A stretch of 14,602 bases of DNA from Bacteroidia bacterium (GCA_013044305.1 JABEUT010000219.1:1-14602), one strand, 5' to 3'. Numbered from the stretch's first letter, positions 6,107 to 14,306 are shown. Notes: generated from the sequence alone by a model not told the origin. A program made the numbers and translations.

Positions 6107-7633
6107 TTATTTTATGGCGCTACGGTAAAAGTTTTCGGCGTCCGATTTCAGTTTTGCGTCATTCTCCTTTGTAACGTACATCATGTGGCCGGCATTGTAA
6201 AAATGGAGCGAGATGTTGCCGCTTACATCGCTTCGCAGGCCCAGATGGTTCACCGCATACACGGCGTTAAAAAAGGGAGTGGCAAGGTCGTAATAACCGC
6301 AGCATACCATTACTTTCAGGTAAGGGTTTTGGGTCATGGCGCTGCGCAGAGTTTCAGATACGTCGAGGTAACGGTTGTCGGTGGTAGGCCAGGGGTACAC
6401 ATTGGTAAGGGCTTCGTAGGGCAGGTCGCTTTTAAAGTTCAGGTCTTTGCGCACATATTCGTTGAACACGCCGCTGAACAGCCCCAGAACAGCGCTGTAG
6501 CTCGGATCATACGTCGGCACCGATCCTGCATCGTCGGCATCTTCGCCCGTATAGCGTGTATCGTACCTGCCAATGGTTTTGCCTTCGCTTTTCAATAGTT
6601 CCTTAAAGAACCGGTTGTCGTTCATACGTTCGCGGCAGCTGCGTATATAGTCTTTGGATAATCCGGTAAAGTAATTTAATGAATCCACCACCAGCGAGGT
6701 AAGCTGTTCCGATGCCTTATCGCCTTTCATTAAAAAAAGGTTGTAGGTGCCTGCGGCAAAGGTTTCTGCCTTTTTGGAAAGGTCTTCAAGGCTCAAATTT
6801 TCCAATGCGGGGGCCAGCTTTTTATAATGCTGTGCGGTGGTACAGTAGGTGGGCAGGTACAGGATATAAGGCAAATCGTTTCCCCTGTTAAAGTCGATAT
6901 ATTCAAAGTTAAGCACCGAAGAGATAAGCGTTATGCCGTTCAGATAAATACCGTATGCATCCTGCAAATAACCCGACAGACCTGAAGCCCTTACCGTACC
7001 GTAGCTTTCTCCTGTCAGGAATTTAGGGCTTCCCCATCGTTCATTGCGTGTGATATAAAGCCTGATAAAATCGCCTACCGAGGCAATATCCTGCGAATAG
7101 CCGTGGTAATTGGCCGGTTCAACACCGTTTGCAGCACGGCTGTAGCCGGTTGAAACAGGGTCGATAAAAACCAGGTCGGTGAAACTCAACCATGAGTTTT
7201 CGTTATCGCTATAAGTATAAGGCGGTGCGGGCGGGTTGCCCTGATCATCTCCGAAATTGGCCCTTACAGGACTTATGGCCCCTACATGCAGCCAGATGGA
7301 CGACGAGCCCGGGCCACCGTTAAATGCAAAGGTAACAGGCCGCTTTCCGGTAGGTTCGCCGTCGGCGGTGTAGGCCACATAAAAGATACGCGCCAAAAGT
7401 TTTCCTTTTTCATCCTTTATTGGCATATAGCCTGCGGCGGCGGTGTAGTTAATTGTTTTTCCGTCCAATACAATATGGTGGTGCGTGATTACCGGAGGCA
7501 TAACCGCGGTGTCGTTTCTTTCGGCTTTGGCGCCAGTATCATGACTGCCGGTCTGTATTATATGTCGTTTCTGTGCGCAGGCGGGTTTACTGCCGAGTAA
7601 TGATACAGATAACAGAACAGATATAATTTTCAT
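6107..7633 (-). CDS. S10 family serine carboxypeptidase, exported
   Basis: This 508-residue protein removes C-terminal residues from peptides if active. It has a signal peptide ending in SKPACA, with cleavage likely before Gln21, so it is periplasmic or secreted. The S10 motifs are all present in order: NGGPGSSS (105-112, oxyanion hole), GESYG (208-212) with Ser210 as nucleophile, GYYDLATP with Asp449, and NAGHMMY with His483. The triad appears intact. Length fits bacterial members of the family. It has no T9SS sorting domain. It converges with the M16 gene, leaving 26 bases between stop codons, and lies 73 bases downstream of the PorP gene in the same direction, with a hairpin between them, so co-transcription with the T9SS genes is uncertain. 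I see no convincing TAnnTTTG promoter in the 73-base gap. Confidence 0.94.
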   Translation of the reverse strand: MKIISVLLSVSLLGSKPACAQKRHIIQTGSHDTGAKAERNDTAVMPPVITHHHIVLDGKTINYTAAAGYMPIKDEKGKLLARIFYVAYTADGEPTGKRPVTFAFNGGPGSSSIWLHVGAISPVRANFGDDQGNPPAPPYTYSDNENSWLSFTDLVFIDPVSTGYSRAANGVEPANYHGYSQDIASVGDFIRLYITRNERWGSPKFLTGESYGTVRASGLSGYLQDAYGIYLNGITLISSVLNFEYIDFNRGNDLPYILYLPTYCTTAQHYKKLAPALENLSLEDLSKKAETFAAGTYNLFLMKGDKASEQLTSLVVDSLNYFTGLSKDYIRSCRERMNDNRFFKELLKSEGKTIGRYDTRYTGEDADDAGSVPTYDPSYSAVLGLFSGVFNEYVRKDLNFKSDLPYEALTNVYPWPTTDNRYLDVSETLRSAMTQNPYLKVMVCCGYYDLATPFFNAVYAVNHLGLRSDVSGNISLHFYNAGHMMYVTKENDAKLKSDAENFYRSAIK

Positions 7634-7663
7634 GCTGTAAATTGAGTGTTAGATATGATAAGC

Positions 7664-7687
7664 CCTGTCCATAAAATATGGGATAGG
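7664..7687 (-). terminator. possible terminator hairpin between porP-like gene and S10 gene
   Basis: On the + strand CCTGTCC ATA (7664-7673) and TAT GGGATAGG (7677-7687) pair almost fully, with one bulged G and one G-T pair, around a loop AAA. It lies 20 bases after the PorP/SprF stop in transcript direction. A T-run is lacking, so partial termination or attenuation is only possible. Confidence 0.4.
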
Positions 7688-7706
7688 CGCCGGCAGCCCG
7701 ATTGTT

Positions 7707-8765
7707 TTACAACTCCGGAAATGGAAAAGTACCGGGTGTGGTAGTAGTTTGGCTTCCGGTGTTATTGGCTGTATTGCTGCCAATCATCGGTGCTGAATCA
7801 TCTTTTTTCTTTCTTGCGAAGTTGTAAGCGAGCGTAATTTCGCTTGCGTTAAGTCCTGTGGCATAAGCGTTCAGCGTACTGGTAACCATATCATAGCTAT
7901 AGCCAAGCTCAAATCCTTTATACTCCACGCCTATAAGAATTGGAATTGCATCGTTGGCGCGGTACCACATTCCGAGGGTCAGTTTAAAATCATCTTTTAA
8001 GTTATAATAGCAATATGCTCCGACTGCTGCTATTACGTTGCCTCCCTGTGTACATACCATTACATTGGGCGACAGTTCCACCTTTTCCGATTCAAATATC
8101 TTTATTCCGGCTATATAGTTCATCCTTATGGGCAGAGTAGCTACGCCTCCATTCAAGGTTTGGTTGGGCTCATTCAGGTGGAAACCGGATATTCCTGCAT
8201 AAGCATTGAACTTTGATTTTTCACGGGGCGGGTTCATATACCAGGTGAATCCAAAACCGGCATCAGGGTACATTACGCTGCGGCTCAATCCCATTTCGCC
8301 GGTGGGTGTGTTGGCGTTATAGCTTCCGTTCACATATTGGTCGTCGAAGGTGAGTCCGCTTGTGTTAATTGCCAACTGTCCTAATCCGCCGTACAGGGCA
8401 AGGCACACATTTTGGTTGTCGCCGAGTTCTTTGTTATACCCGACAGACAGGTAACCGTTCATCAGTCCGTAGGCGCCCGCTTTGTCGTCGAGCAGGGCGA
8501 GACCCACAAATATCTTGCTGCCCTCGTCTTTCAGGTAAATAGGGTAGCTGGTGTTAAAATCGTAATCGGTGTAGCCGCTGTTTACGCTACCCCACTGGTT
8601 GCGGTAGCACAGGCTCGTCCTCCAGTCGTCACTGGCGCCCAGTATGGCTGGGTTTAGCAGCAGGGGCGAGGCATAGAATTGGCTAAATGCAGGGTCCTGT
8701 GCCTTTACATGGCTGATAGCCAGCAACTGGAAGCCGAGTGCAAGTGTTACTAATATTTTTTTCAT
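7707..8765 (-). CDS. PorP/SprF family outer-membrane protein of type IX secretion
   Basis: The 352-residue protein begins with a signal peptide cleaved probably after residue 22 (HVKA before QDPAFSQFY). The start of the mature part, DPAFSQFYASPLLLNPAILG (24-43), is the hallmark of the PorP/SprF family, which form outer-membrane beta-barrels. The body has alternating strands ending with EITLAYNFA around residue 315. In Flavobacterium johnsoniae SprF is needed for secretion of the adhesin SprB, and SprF-like genes commonly sit beside cargo with type B sorting domains. Here the gene starts 38 bases after the stop of such a cargo, with an A-rich spacer and no promoter box, so one operon is likely. 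A polar tail of about 30 residues rich in Thr, Asn and Ser follows the last strand. The cognate role with the upstream cargo is inferred from adjacency. Confidence 0.93.
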   Translation of the reverse strand: MKKILVTLALGFQLLAISHVKAQDPAFSQFYASPLLLNPAILGASDDWRTSLCYRNQWGSVNSGYTDYDFNTSYPIYLKDEGSKIFVGLALLDDKAGAYGLMNGYLSVGYNKELGDNQNVCLALYGGLGQLAINTSGLTFDDQYVNGSYNANTPTGEMGLSRSVMYPDAGFGFTWYMNPPREKSKFNAYAGISGFHLNEPNQTLNGGVATLPIRMNYIAGIKIFESEKVELSPNVMVCTQGGNVIAAVGAYCYYNLKDDFKLTLGMWYRANDAIPILIGVEYKGFELGYSYDMVTSTLNAYATGLNASEITLAYNFARKKKDDSAPMIGSNTANNTGSQTTTTPGTFPFPEL

Positions 8766-8803
8766 AGTTGGGAGTTTTTTCTTTTGCTGTTTTGTGTTTG
8801 TTG

Positions 8804-11800
8804 TTACCGTATCAGATTAACCATATCCTGCTTGCTGACAGTGGTACCGTCGCTAAGCTTGCCTTTCACATAGTATATATATGCTCCATCGGGCATTTTT
8901 TCTCCGCTGGCCTGGCTTGTGCCGTCCCAGCCCTGTGTAGGGTTGTTGGTATGGAAAATTTGTTCGCCCCAGCGGCTGTAAACGCCAAAATCAAATTGCT
9001 GAAACTGCCCGTGGATATAGAAAATATCGTCTCTGCCGTCGCCATTAGGAGTAAACGCAGTAGGTGCCCAATAGTTCGATTTCATAACATTCACAATTAA
9101 GGTATCGGTGTTCACGCATCCCTGAACATCGGTTACCCATACCACATATCTGGTGGTGCTGTCGGGGCTGGCAAAGGGGTTATTCACCTGCGGGTTGCTT
9201 AGTCCGGTTACAGGCATCCAGCTATATTCCAGGCCTCCGGAAGCGGTTAGCTGCACCTGCTGTCCGGCCGCTATGGTGTCTTCCTGCAATGGGATAAGCA
9301 CAGGTAACTGATTCACCGTAACCGTTACCTTGCTTTTGGCAGGGGTACAGCCCCATCCTGAAACGGTAAGGGTATAAATTTTTGTGGAGTCGGGTTTGGC
9401 ATAAGGCGTGGCAATGGTTGAGTCGCTCAAACCGGTTCCGGGGCTCCAAACAAAGTTTTTTCCGTTAACCGGCATGGCGCCTATCTGAACACTGTCGTTG
9501 CGGCAGATGGTTACAGGTGGTCCGGCATTGGCAACAAGGGGTGCAAGCATGGTAACAATCACCGTATCGCTGTTCACGCATCCGGCAGGGCTTGTTGCAG
9601 TTACAATATAAGTGGTAATAGGGGCTATGGGTTTGGCTTCGGGGTTGGCAAGGTGGGCGTTGTTTACCGCCGACGACGGGAACCAGCTGTATTTATATCC
9701 TGCAATGGGTGTTCCGCCAATCTGCACGCTGTCCGAGGCGCAGATGGTTGTATCGTTGCCTGCCAGCACTATGGGCAGCGAATCTACTGCTATACTTGCC
9801 GTATCGGTTGCACTGCACATGCCGTTGTCTATTGTAAAGGTTACAAGTTTTTTGCCGCCGTTGCTATAGGTTATGCCTGTGGGGCTCTCGGTTGAGGAGA
9901 TTTGCGGGGTTGAGCCTGCGCCGAAATCCCAGCTATAGGTTAATCCCTGTCCGCTGCTTCCGGTATTGGTAAAGCTCACAGACGTGCCGGCGCATACAGG
10001 TGCATTAGAGAAGAAGGAAGCCGACGGCGTGGGATTGATTGTAATGTATTGTACGGTGGTGGCGTTGCATCCCGAAACAGGATCGGTAACGGTGAGCGAT
10101 ATGCTTTGCACCCCTGATGCCGAAAACGACACGCCTGTGGGGTTTTGAGCGCTGGATGTGGCAGGATGCCCGTTCGGACCGAAGTTCCAGTTATAGGTTA
10201 CGCCTATCATGGAGCCGGTATTGGTAAAGGCTACCGAATCGCCCTGGCATTTAGGTGCGGTGGATGTAAAACTTGCTACCGGTGTAGTGTCTATTATAAT
10301 AGTGGCAGTATCAACTGTAACACATGAACCGTTGGTTACCGAAAAGGTTACAAGCTTTGGACCAGGCGAAGAATAAACAATTCCTGAAGGGCTTTCGGCG
10401 CCGGAGTTCTGCGGGGTGGCGTTTACGCCGAAACTCCAGTTATAGGTTATGCCGGGCCCGCTGCTTCCGGTATTTGTAAAGTTAACCTGGCTGCCATTGC
10501 ATTGAGGGGCATTGGAGGTAAAGCTTGCGGACGGGCTGGCGTTTATGTTGATGTACTGGGTAACGGTTGAGGTGCATCCCGTAGCCGTTTCGGTAATGGT
10601 AAGGCTTACCGGCTGCGAACCGGGTATGGAAAAGGTAACTCCTGCCGGATTTTGCAGCACCGATGTGGCAGGCACGGCACCCGGTCCAAAGTTCCATAAA
10701 TAGGTTACTCCCGGCGGAGGGGTTCCGGTATTGGTGAAGTTAACGGGCAACCCTGTGCATTGAGGCGCTGTAGAGGTGAAACTTGCCGAGGGCGATTGGT
10801 TGATATGGATGGTAGTAGTATCGGTAGTGGTACAATAGCCGTTATCCACGGTAAAGGTTATAAGTTTCGGTCCGGCCGTAGAATAGGTTACATTCGACGG
10901 GCTTTCGGCAACAGAGGTGGCGGGTGTGGCATCGGCGCCGAAATTCCAGGAATAGGTAATGCCCGGGCCATTGCTTCCGGTATTGGTAAAGTTTACATTG
11001 TTACCTGTGCATTGAGGCGCATTCGAAGTGAAACTGGCAGCAGGATCCTGATAAATGGTTATTTGTCCGGTAGCCACCGAGGTACAGCCCGTGGCCACGT
11101 TGGTAATGGCAAAGGTTATGTTTTTTACTCCGGGAGAGGTGTAGGAAACAGGGGGCGGTACCGGTGATGTGGATGTGGCCGGTACGGCGGCAACACCAAA
11201 ATTCCAGAGGTAGGTTAGCCCTCCTCCTACCGATCCTGTATTGGTGAATGTAACCGGTCCGCGCATGCAGGCCGGGGCATTGCTTGCAAAGCTTGCGCTC
11301 GGTGTGGCGCTTATATGTATGGTCATTGTATCCACGGTGGTACAGAAACCGTTGTCCACCGCAAAGGTGATGAGCTGGGGCCCGGAAGCTGAAAAGACCA
11401 CTCCCGAAGGGCTTTGGGCAGTAGAGACGGAAGGCGTGGCATTGGCGCCGAAATTCCAGTTATAGGTTACTCCCGGTCCCGAACTGCCTGTGTTGGTAAA
11501 GTTTACTCCGTTGCCTACGCATTGGGGCGCGGTGGAGGTGAAGGTTGCAACAGGGTTGGCATTTACGGTTATTGTTGTGGTATAGGTGCTGGTACATCCA
11601 AACCCGCCGGCTGAATGGTAGCTTAGTGAAACAGTTTTTACCCCCGGCTGTGTATAGGTAACCACAGGCGGATTTTGAAGGGCCGATGTAGCAGGTACGG
11701 CGTTGGCTCCGAAATTCCAGTTATATGTAAACGGCCCGATGCCGCCCGAACTTAAATCGGTATAGGTCTCCTGGCCGCCGTTGCAGATGGAGCTTTGCGA

Positions 11801-11881
11801 GGTGGTGAAGTATGCGTTGCACTGCGCAATTGCCGCATTCATGCCGGCCAAACCGATAATTAATAATAGTAGTTTTTTCAT
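8804..11881 (-). CDS. large T9SS surface protein with eight PKD-like repeats and gliding-motility C-terminal domain
   Basis: This 1025-residue protein has a signal peptide (MKKLLLLIIGLAG, cleavage likely after AIA at residue 19). Eight PKD-like repeats of about 85 residues cover 21-705, each with a core YxWNFG or close variant. They are followed by three repeats of a different Ig-like type (706-783, 784-862, 863-938) that share a DSVQIG-like strand, an AGC or WGC turn and a K/SPDSTT-like loop. The end (939-1025) is APTAFTPNGDGRDDIF, then YSRWGEQIFH, WDGT and MPDGAYIYYVKG, the gliding-motility-associated (type B) T9SS sorting domain. The protein should be exported by Sec, then carried to the surface by T9SS. 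An adhesin or matrix role is likely from the stalk design, but the binding target is unknown: no lectin or enzyme domain is visible. The downstream PorP/SprF gene is a likely dedicated partner. Confidence 0.93.
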   Translation of the reverse strand: MKKLLLLIIGLAGMNAAIAQCNAYFTTSQSSICNGGQETYTDLSSGGIGPFTYNWNFGANAVPATSALQNPPVVTYTQPGVKTVSLSYHSAGGFGCTSTYTTTITVNANPVATFTSTAPQCVGNGVNFTNTGSSGPGVTYNWNFGANATPSVSTAQSPSGVVFSASGPQLITFAVDNGFCTTVDTMTIHISATPSASFASNAPACMRGPVTFTNTGSVGGGLTYLWNFGVAAVPATSTSPVPPPVSYTSPGVKNITFAITNVATGCTSVATGQITIYQDPAASFTSNAPQCTGNNVNFTNTGSNGPGITYSWNFGADATPATSVAESPSNVTYSTAGPKLITFTVDNGYCTTTDTTTIHINQSPSASFTSTAPQCTGLPVNFTNTGTPPPGVTYLWNFGPGAVPATSVLQNPAGVTFSIPGSQPVSLTITETATGCTSTVTQYININASPSASFTSNAPQCNGSQVNFTNTGSSGPGITYNWSFGVNATPQNSGAESPSGIVYSSPGPKLVTFSVTNGSCVTVDTATIIIDTTPVASFTSTAPKCQGDSVAFTNTGSMIGVTYNWNFGPNGHPATSSAQNPTGVSFSASGVQSISLTVTDPVSGCNATTVQYITINPTPSASFFSNAPVCAGTSVSFTNTGSSGQGLTYSWDFGAGSTPQISSTESPTGITYSNGGKKLVTFTIDNGMCSATDTASIAVDSLPIVLAGNDTTICASDSVQIGGTPIAGYKYSWFPSSAVNNAHLANPEAKPIAPITTYIVTATSPAGCVNSDTVIVTMLAPLVANAGPPVTICRNDSVQIGAMPVNGKNFVWSPGTGLSDSTIATPYAKPDSTKIYTLTVSGWGCTPAKSKVTVTVNQLPVLIPLQEDTIAAGQQVQLTASGGLEYSWMPVTGLSNPQVNNPFASPDSTTRYVVWVTDVQGCVNTDTLIVNVMKSNYWAPTAFTPNGDGRDDIFYIHGQFQQFDFGVYSRWGEQIFHTNNPTQGWDGTSQASGEKMPDGAYIYYVKGKLSDGTTVSKQDMVNLIR
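9767..11821 (-). repeat. eight PKD-like repeats in four alternating pairs
   Basis: Residues of the cargo protein divide as 21-112, 113-196, 197-282, 283-366, 367-452, 453-536, 537-621 and 622-705. Odd repeats contain a GC turn such as TATGCTST; even repeats contain a DNGxC turn such as VDNGFCTT. The pair units are 11294-11821, 10784-11293, 10274-10783 and 9767-10273, close to 510 bases each. Most repeats start with SFTSxAPxC and then FTNTG. Confidence 0.9.
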
Positions 11882-11893
11882 TCTTATTGAATT

Positions 11894-11907
11894 TTTATTT
11901 AAATAAA
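11894..11907. promoter_or_regulatory. 14-base perfect palindrome upstream of the cargo gene
   Basis: TTTATTTAAATAAA (11894-11907) is its own reverse complement and lies 12 bases before the cargo ATG, in the leader between divergent genes. It may be an operator or an mRNA hairpin at the ribosome site. AT-rich leaders produce such palindromes by chance, so the role is uncertain. Confidence 0.35.
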
Positions 11908-11942
11908 TACGCTATTTCTATGCTTTCAACAAACTGATAAAA

Positions 11943-11956
11943 GAAATCCAAAAATA
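11943..11956 (-). promoter_or_regulatory. possible cargo/porP operon promoter, -7 box TATTTTTG
   Basis: On the reverse strand TATTTTTG (11956 down to 11949) fits TAnnTTTG and would start transcription near 11943, giving a leader of about 60 bases. No -33 TTG is seen at the right distance, and the stretch is very AT-rich, so a chance match is possible. Confidence 0.35.
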
Positions 11957-12075
11957 TAAAAATTTTAGATAACGTGACATCAGCATTAGCCCGATAGTTT
12001 CTTTGCACCAGATAAAAGGCATTAATTCAGAGTTTTCTTATAGATTGTTTTTTTCAACTTTAGCGCGGTTAATCA

Positions 12076-12108
12076 TTGAAAACAGATTAAGCCTATCTTT
12101 GCAGTATT
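12076..12108 (+). promoter_or_regulatory. promoter of the OmpA-domain gene, TTG-N15-TATCTTTG
   Basis: TATCTTTG at 12094-12101 matches the -7 consensus and is followed by CAG; a TTG at 12076-12078 is 15 bases upstream, slightly short for a -33 element. Start is expected near 12107. This box lies within the longest possible reading frame and therefore supports the start at 12150. Confidence 0.55.
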
Positions 12109-12149
12109 CTCCGGTTTTAAAACATATTTCAACAGGGTATTCGCCTTAT

Positions 12150-14306
12150 ATGATGAGGTCGGCAACATATTATATATCTACTTCAATCCATCGCCAAATT
12201 ACCTGTGTAAATCTGCGGTTTAGGGTTTTTGAATTAATTAAAGACTTTGTAAGCCGCTTTATTAAATCTTGGAAGGCTGCATGGTTGTTCTGCCTTCCGG
12301 TCATACTGATTCTTGTTCAGTCTAATGCCCTTTTTGCGCAGGATGATACGCCCTGCCAGCAGATGGATGATGACAAGGCGGTGCAGCTATATAAGAAAGG
12401 CACTGATAAAAAGAAGGTTGAGAAGCCCCAGCGTATGGCCTATCTGAAACAAGCCCTTGAACTGGAACCCGATTATGCCGACGCCAACTTTGCCTATGCC
12501 GAAGAACTTGTAAAAACAGAGGATGCAGGCGATGAACCTTTTACCCCTGCCGTTCCGTTTTTCCTTAAAGTGATACAGCAATGCCCCAAATACCATTCCG
12601 AGCCATACTATTATACGGGTATTGGTTATCTGCAAGATGAAAAGTATACCGACGCCATCACCTATCTCCAGAAGTTTTTGAACTTTAAAGACGATGATGC
12701 AAAAAAGTTCAGCAAAAATTATGACGAGGAACTTTATGTGGCAAAAAAATTGTTGAATGAAGCCAAATTTTTTGACCGCATGTACAATCATCCGGTTGCT
12801 TTCGATCCTTATCCCGTAAAGGACATTTGCACCACACACGACGAGTACCTTGCTTGTATTTCGCCCGACAACAGGTATGCATTTTTCACCCGCAGCCTGC
12901 CATATCAGGACCTGAACAATGTTGCAGCGCCGGATAATAGTAATAAGGAATACTTTATGGAGAGCCAAATGCAGGCCGACGGCAATTATTCTGTCGGTAC
13001 AGCCTTACCGCCTCCATTTAATACCGGACGGAATGAGGGTGGCCCGGCAATTACAATTGACGACAAATCGCTTTTTTTCACCATTTGCCAATCGGAAGCC
13101 GAAGGCTCATACCGGAACTGCGATATTTATTATACCAATTACGAAAAAGGAAGATGGACAAAGATTGAGAACCTGGGGCAACAGGTGAACGACCCCGGCG
13201 CCTGGGATTCGCAGCCTTCTGTAACCGCCGACGGAACAACCCTGTACTTTGCCAGCGACAGAACAGGCGGTATAGGCAAATCGGATATTTACAAGACAAT
13301 AAAAGATCCTAAAACAGGTGAATGGAGCCCTCCGATAAACCTCGGCGAGCCCATTAACACACCCGGAAATGAAAAAAGCCCTTTTATCCATACCGACAGC
13401 CATACCCTCTACTTTTCATCCGACTATTCTGCCGGCAAACATTTGGGTTTGGGCGGATACGACATTTTTTACTCCAGAGCCGACAGCGCAGGCAACTGGA
13501 AGGATCCTGGAAATATAGGATACCCTATAAACAGCGCAGGCGACGATATTGGCTTTTTTGTAAGCACCGACGGTAAAAAGGGGTACTTCTGCTCCAACGA
13601 CCCTAACCGCACCAAGGGCAGAAGCATGGGCGGATACGATATTTTTCAATTTGACTTATACCAGGAGGCACGACCCGACAAAGTGGCGCTGATTGCAGGC
13701 AAAACCACCGGACCGGGAGGCGAAACGGTAGCCGGGGCGCAGGTTACCGTTACCAACACCAAGACAAAGAAAACAGCCACCGTGATCACCGACACCCTTA
13801 ACGGGACCTTTGTAACAGCCGTGGATGTGAGCGACTCCGCCAACTATGTACTTACGGTGAACAAAAAAGGCGCTGTATTCAATTCAACCATTATCAGTAT
13901 TAAAGATACCTTTACAGGCAAACCTTCCACCGTGAACATGGAGGTAAAGCCAATAACCGTCGGGGCCAATTATACCCTGAACAATATATATTACAAGAGC
14001 AACTCCGCCGAGCTGCAAGCCGTATCGGTAACCGTAATTGCGGAGTTCAGCAAATTCCTGAAAGCGAACCCTTCGGTAAAAATAAAAATTGCCGGATATA
14101 CCGATAATGTGGGCAGCGAGAAGGACAACCTAGCCTTGTCGAACGACCGCGCCTTTACTGTTAAGCAGGCTCTTGAACACGATGGCATACAACCTGCCCG
14201 CCTCACCTTTGAGGGCTTTGGGGCAGCCAATCCTGTGGCAAGCAATGACACCGAAGAAGGCAGGCAAAAGAACCGCAGAACAGAATTCGTGATACTAGAA
14301 AAGTAA
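12150..14306 (+). CDS. PorE-like TPR / beta-propeller / CRD / OmpA-domain protein
   Basis: The frame is open from ATG 12003 (767 residues), but a promoter box at 12094-12101 makes ATG 12150 or 12153 more likely (718 or 717 residues). Numbering from ATG 12003: a hydrophobic signal segment (92-112, ending NALFA before Gln113), TPR-like helices (about 124-232), PD40 beta-propeller repeats with motifs such as TADGTTLYFASDR (408-420) and TDSHTLYFSSD, a carboxypeptidase-regulatory-like beta domain (about 563-635), and a C-terminal OmpA domain (about 655-767). Asp701 and Arg716 match the residues that bind diaminopimelate in peptidoglycan. This domain order is that of PorE of the Porphyromonas T9SS. 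Unlike PorE, no lipobox Cys follows the signal segment. It diverges from the cargo and PorP/SprF genes and probably anchors a T9SS-related complex to the cell wall. Confidence 0.9.
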   Translation: MMRSATYYISTSIHRQITCVNLRFRVFELIKDFVSRFIKSWKAAWLFCLPVILILVQSNALFAQDDTPCQQMDDDKAVQLYKKGTDKKKVEKPQRMAYLKQALELEPDYADANFAYAEELVKTEDAGDEPFTPAVPFFLKVIQQCPKYHSEPYYYTGIGYLQDEKYTDAITYLQKFLNFKDDDAKKFSKNYDEELYVAKKLLNEAKFFDRMYNHPVAFDPYPVKDICTTHDEYLACISPDNRYAFFTRSLPYQDLNNVAAPDNSNKEYFMESQMQADGNYSVGTALPPPFNTGRNEGGPAITIDDKSLFFTICQSEAEGSYRNCDIYYTNYEKGRWTKIENLGQQVNDPGAWDSQPSVTADGTTLYFASDRTGGIGKSDIYKTIKDPKTGEWSPPINLGEPINTPGNEKSPFIHTDSHTLYFSSDYSAGKHLGLGGYDIFYSRADSAGNWKDPGNIGYPINSAGDDIGFFVSTDGKKGYFCSNDPNRTKGRSMGGYDIFQFDLYQEARPDKVALIAGKTTGPGGETVAGAQVTVTNTKTKKTATVITDTLNGTFVTAVDVSDSANYVLTVNKKGAVFNSTIISIKDTFTGKPSTVNMEVKPITVGANYTLNNIYYKSNSAELQAVSVTVIAEFSKFLKANPSVKIKIAGYTDNVGSEKDNLALSNDRAFTVKQALEHDGIQPARLTFEGFGAANPVASNDTEEGRQKNRRTEFVILEK

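Noticed and set aside
8768..11614. Many forward open frames of 60-135 codons opposite the large surface protein
   Set aside because: They arise from the repetitive Gly/Thr/Ser-rich coding on the other strand; the reverse frame has a signal peptide, ordered repeats and a sorting domain.
9767..11821. Regularly spaced DNA repeats that could suggest a CRISPR-like array
   Set aside because: The spacing of about 255 bases and the unbroken reading frame show protein repeats; there are no short direct repeats with unique spacers.
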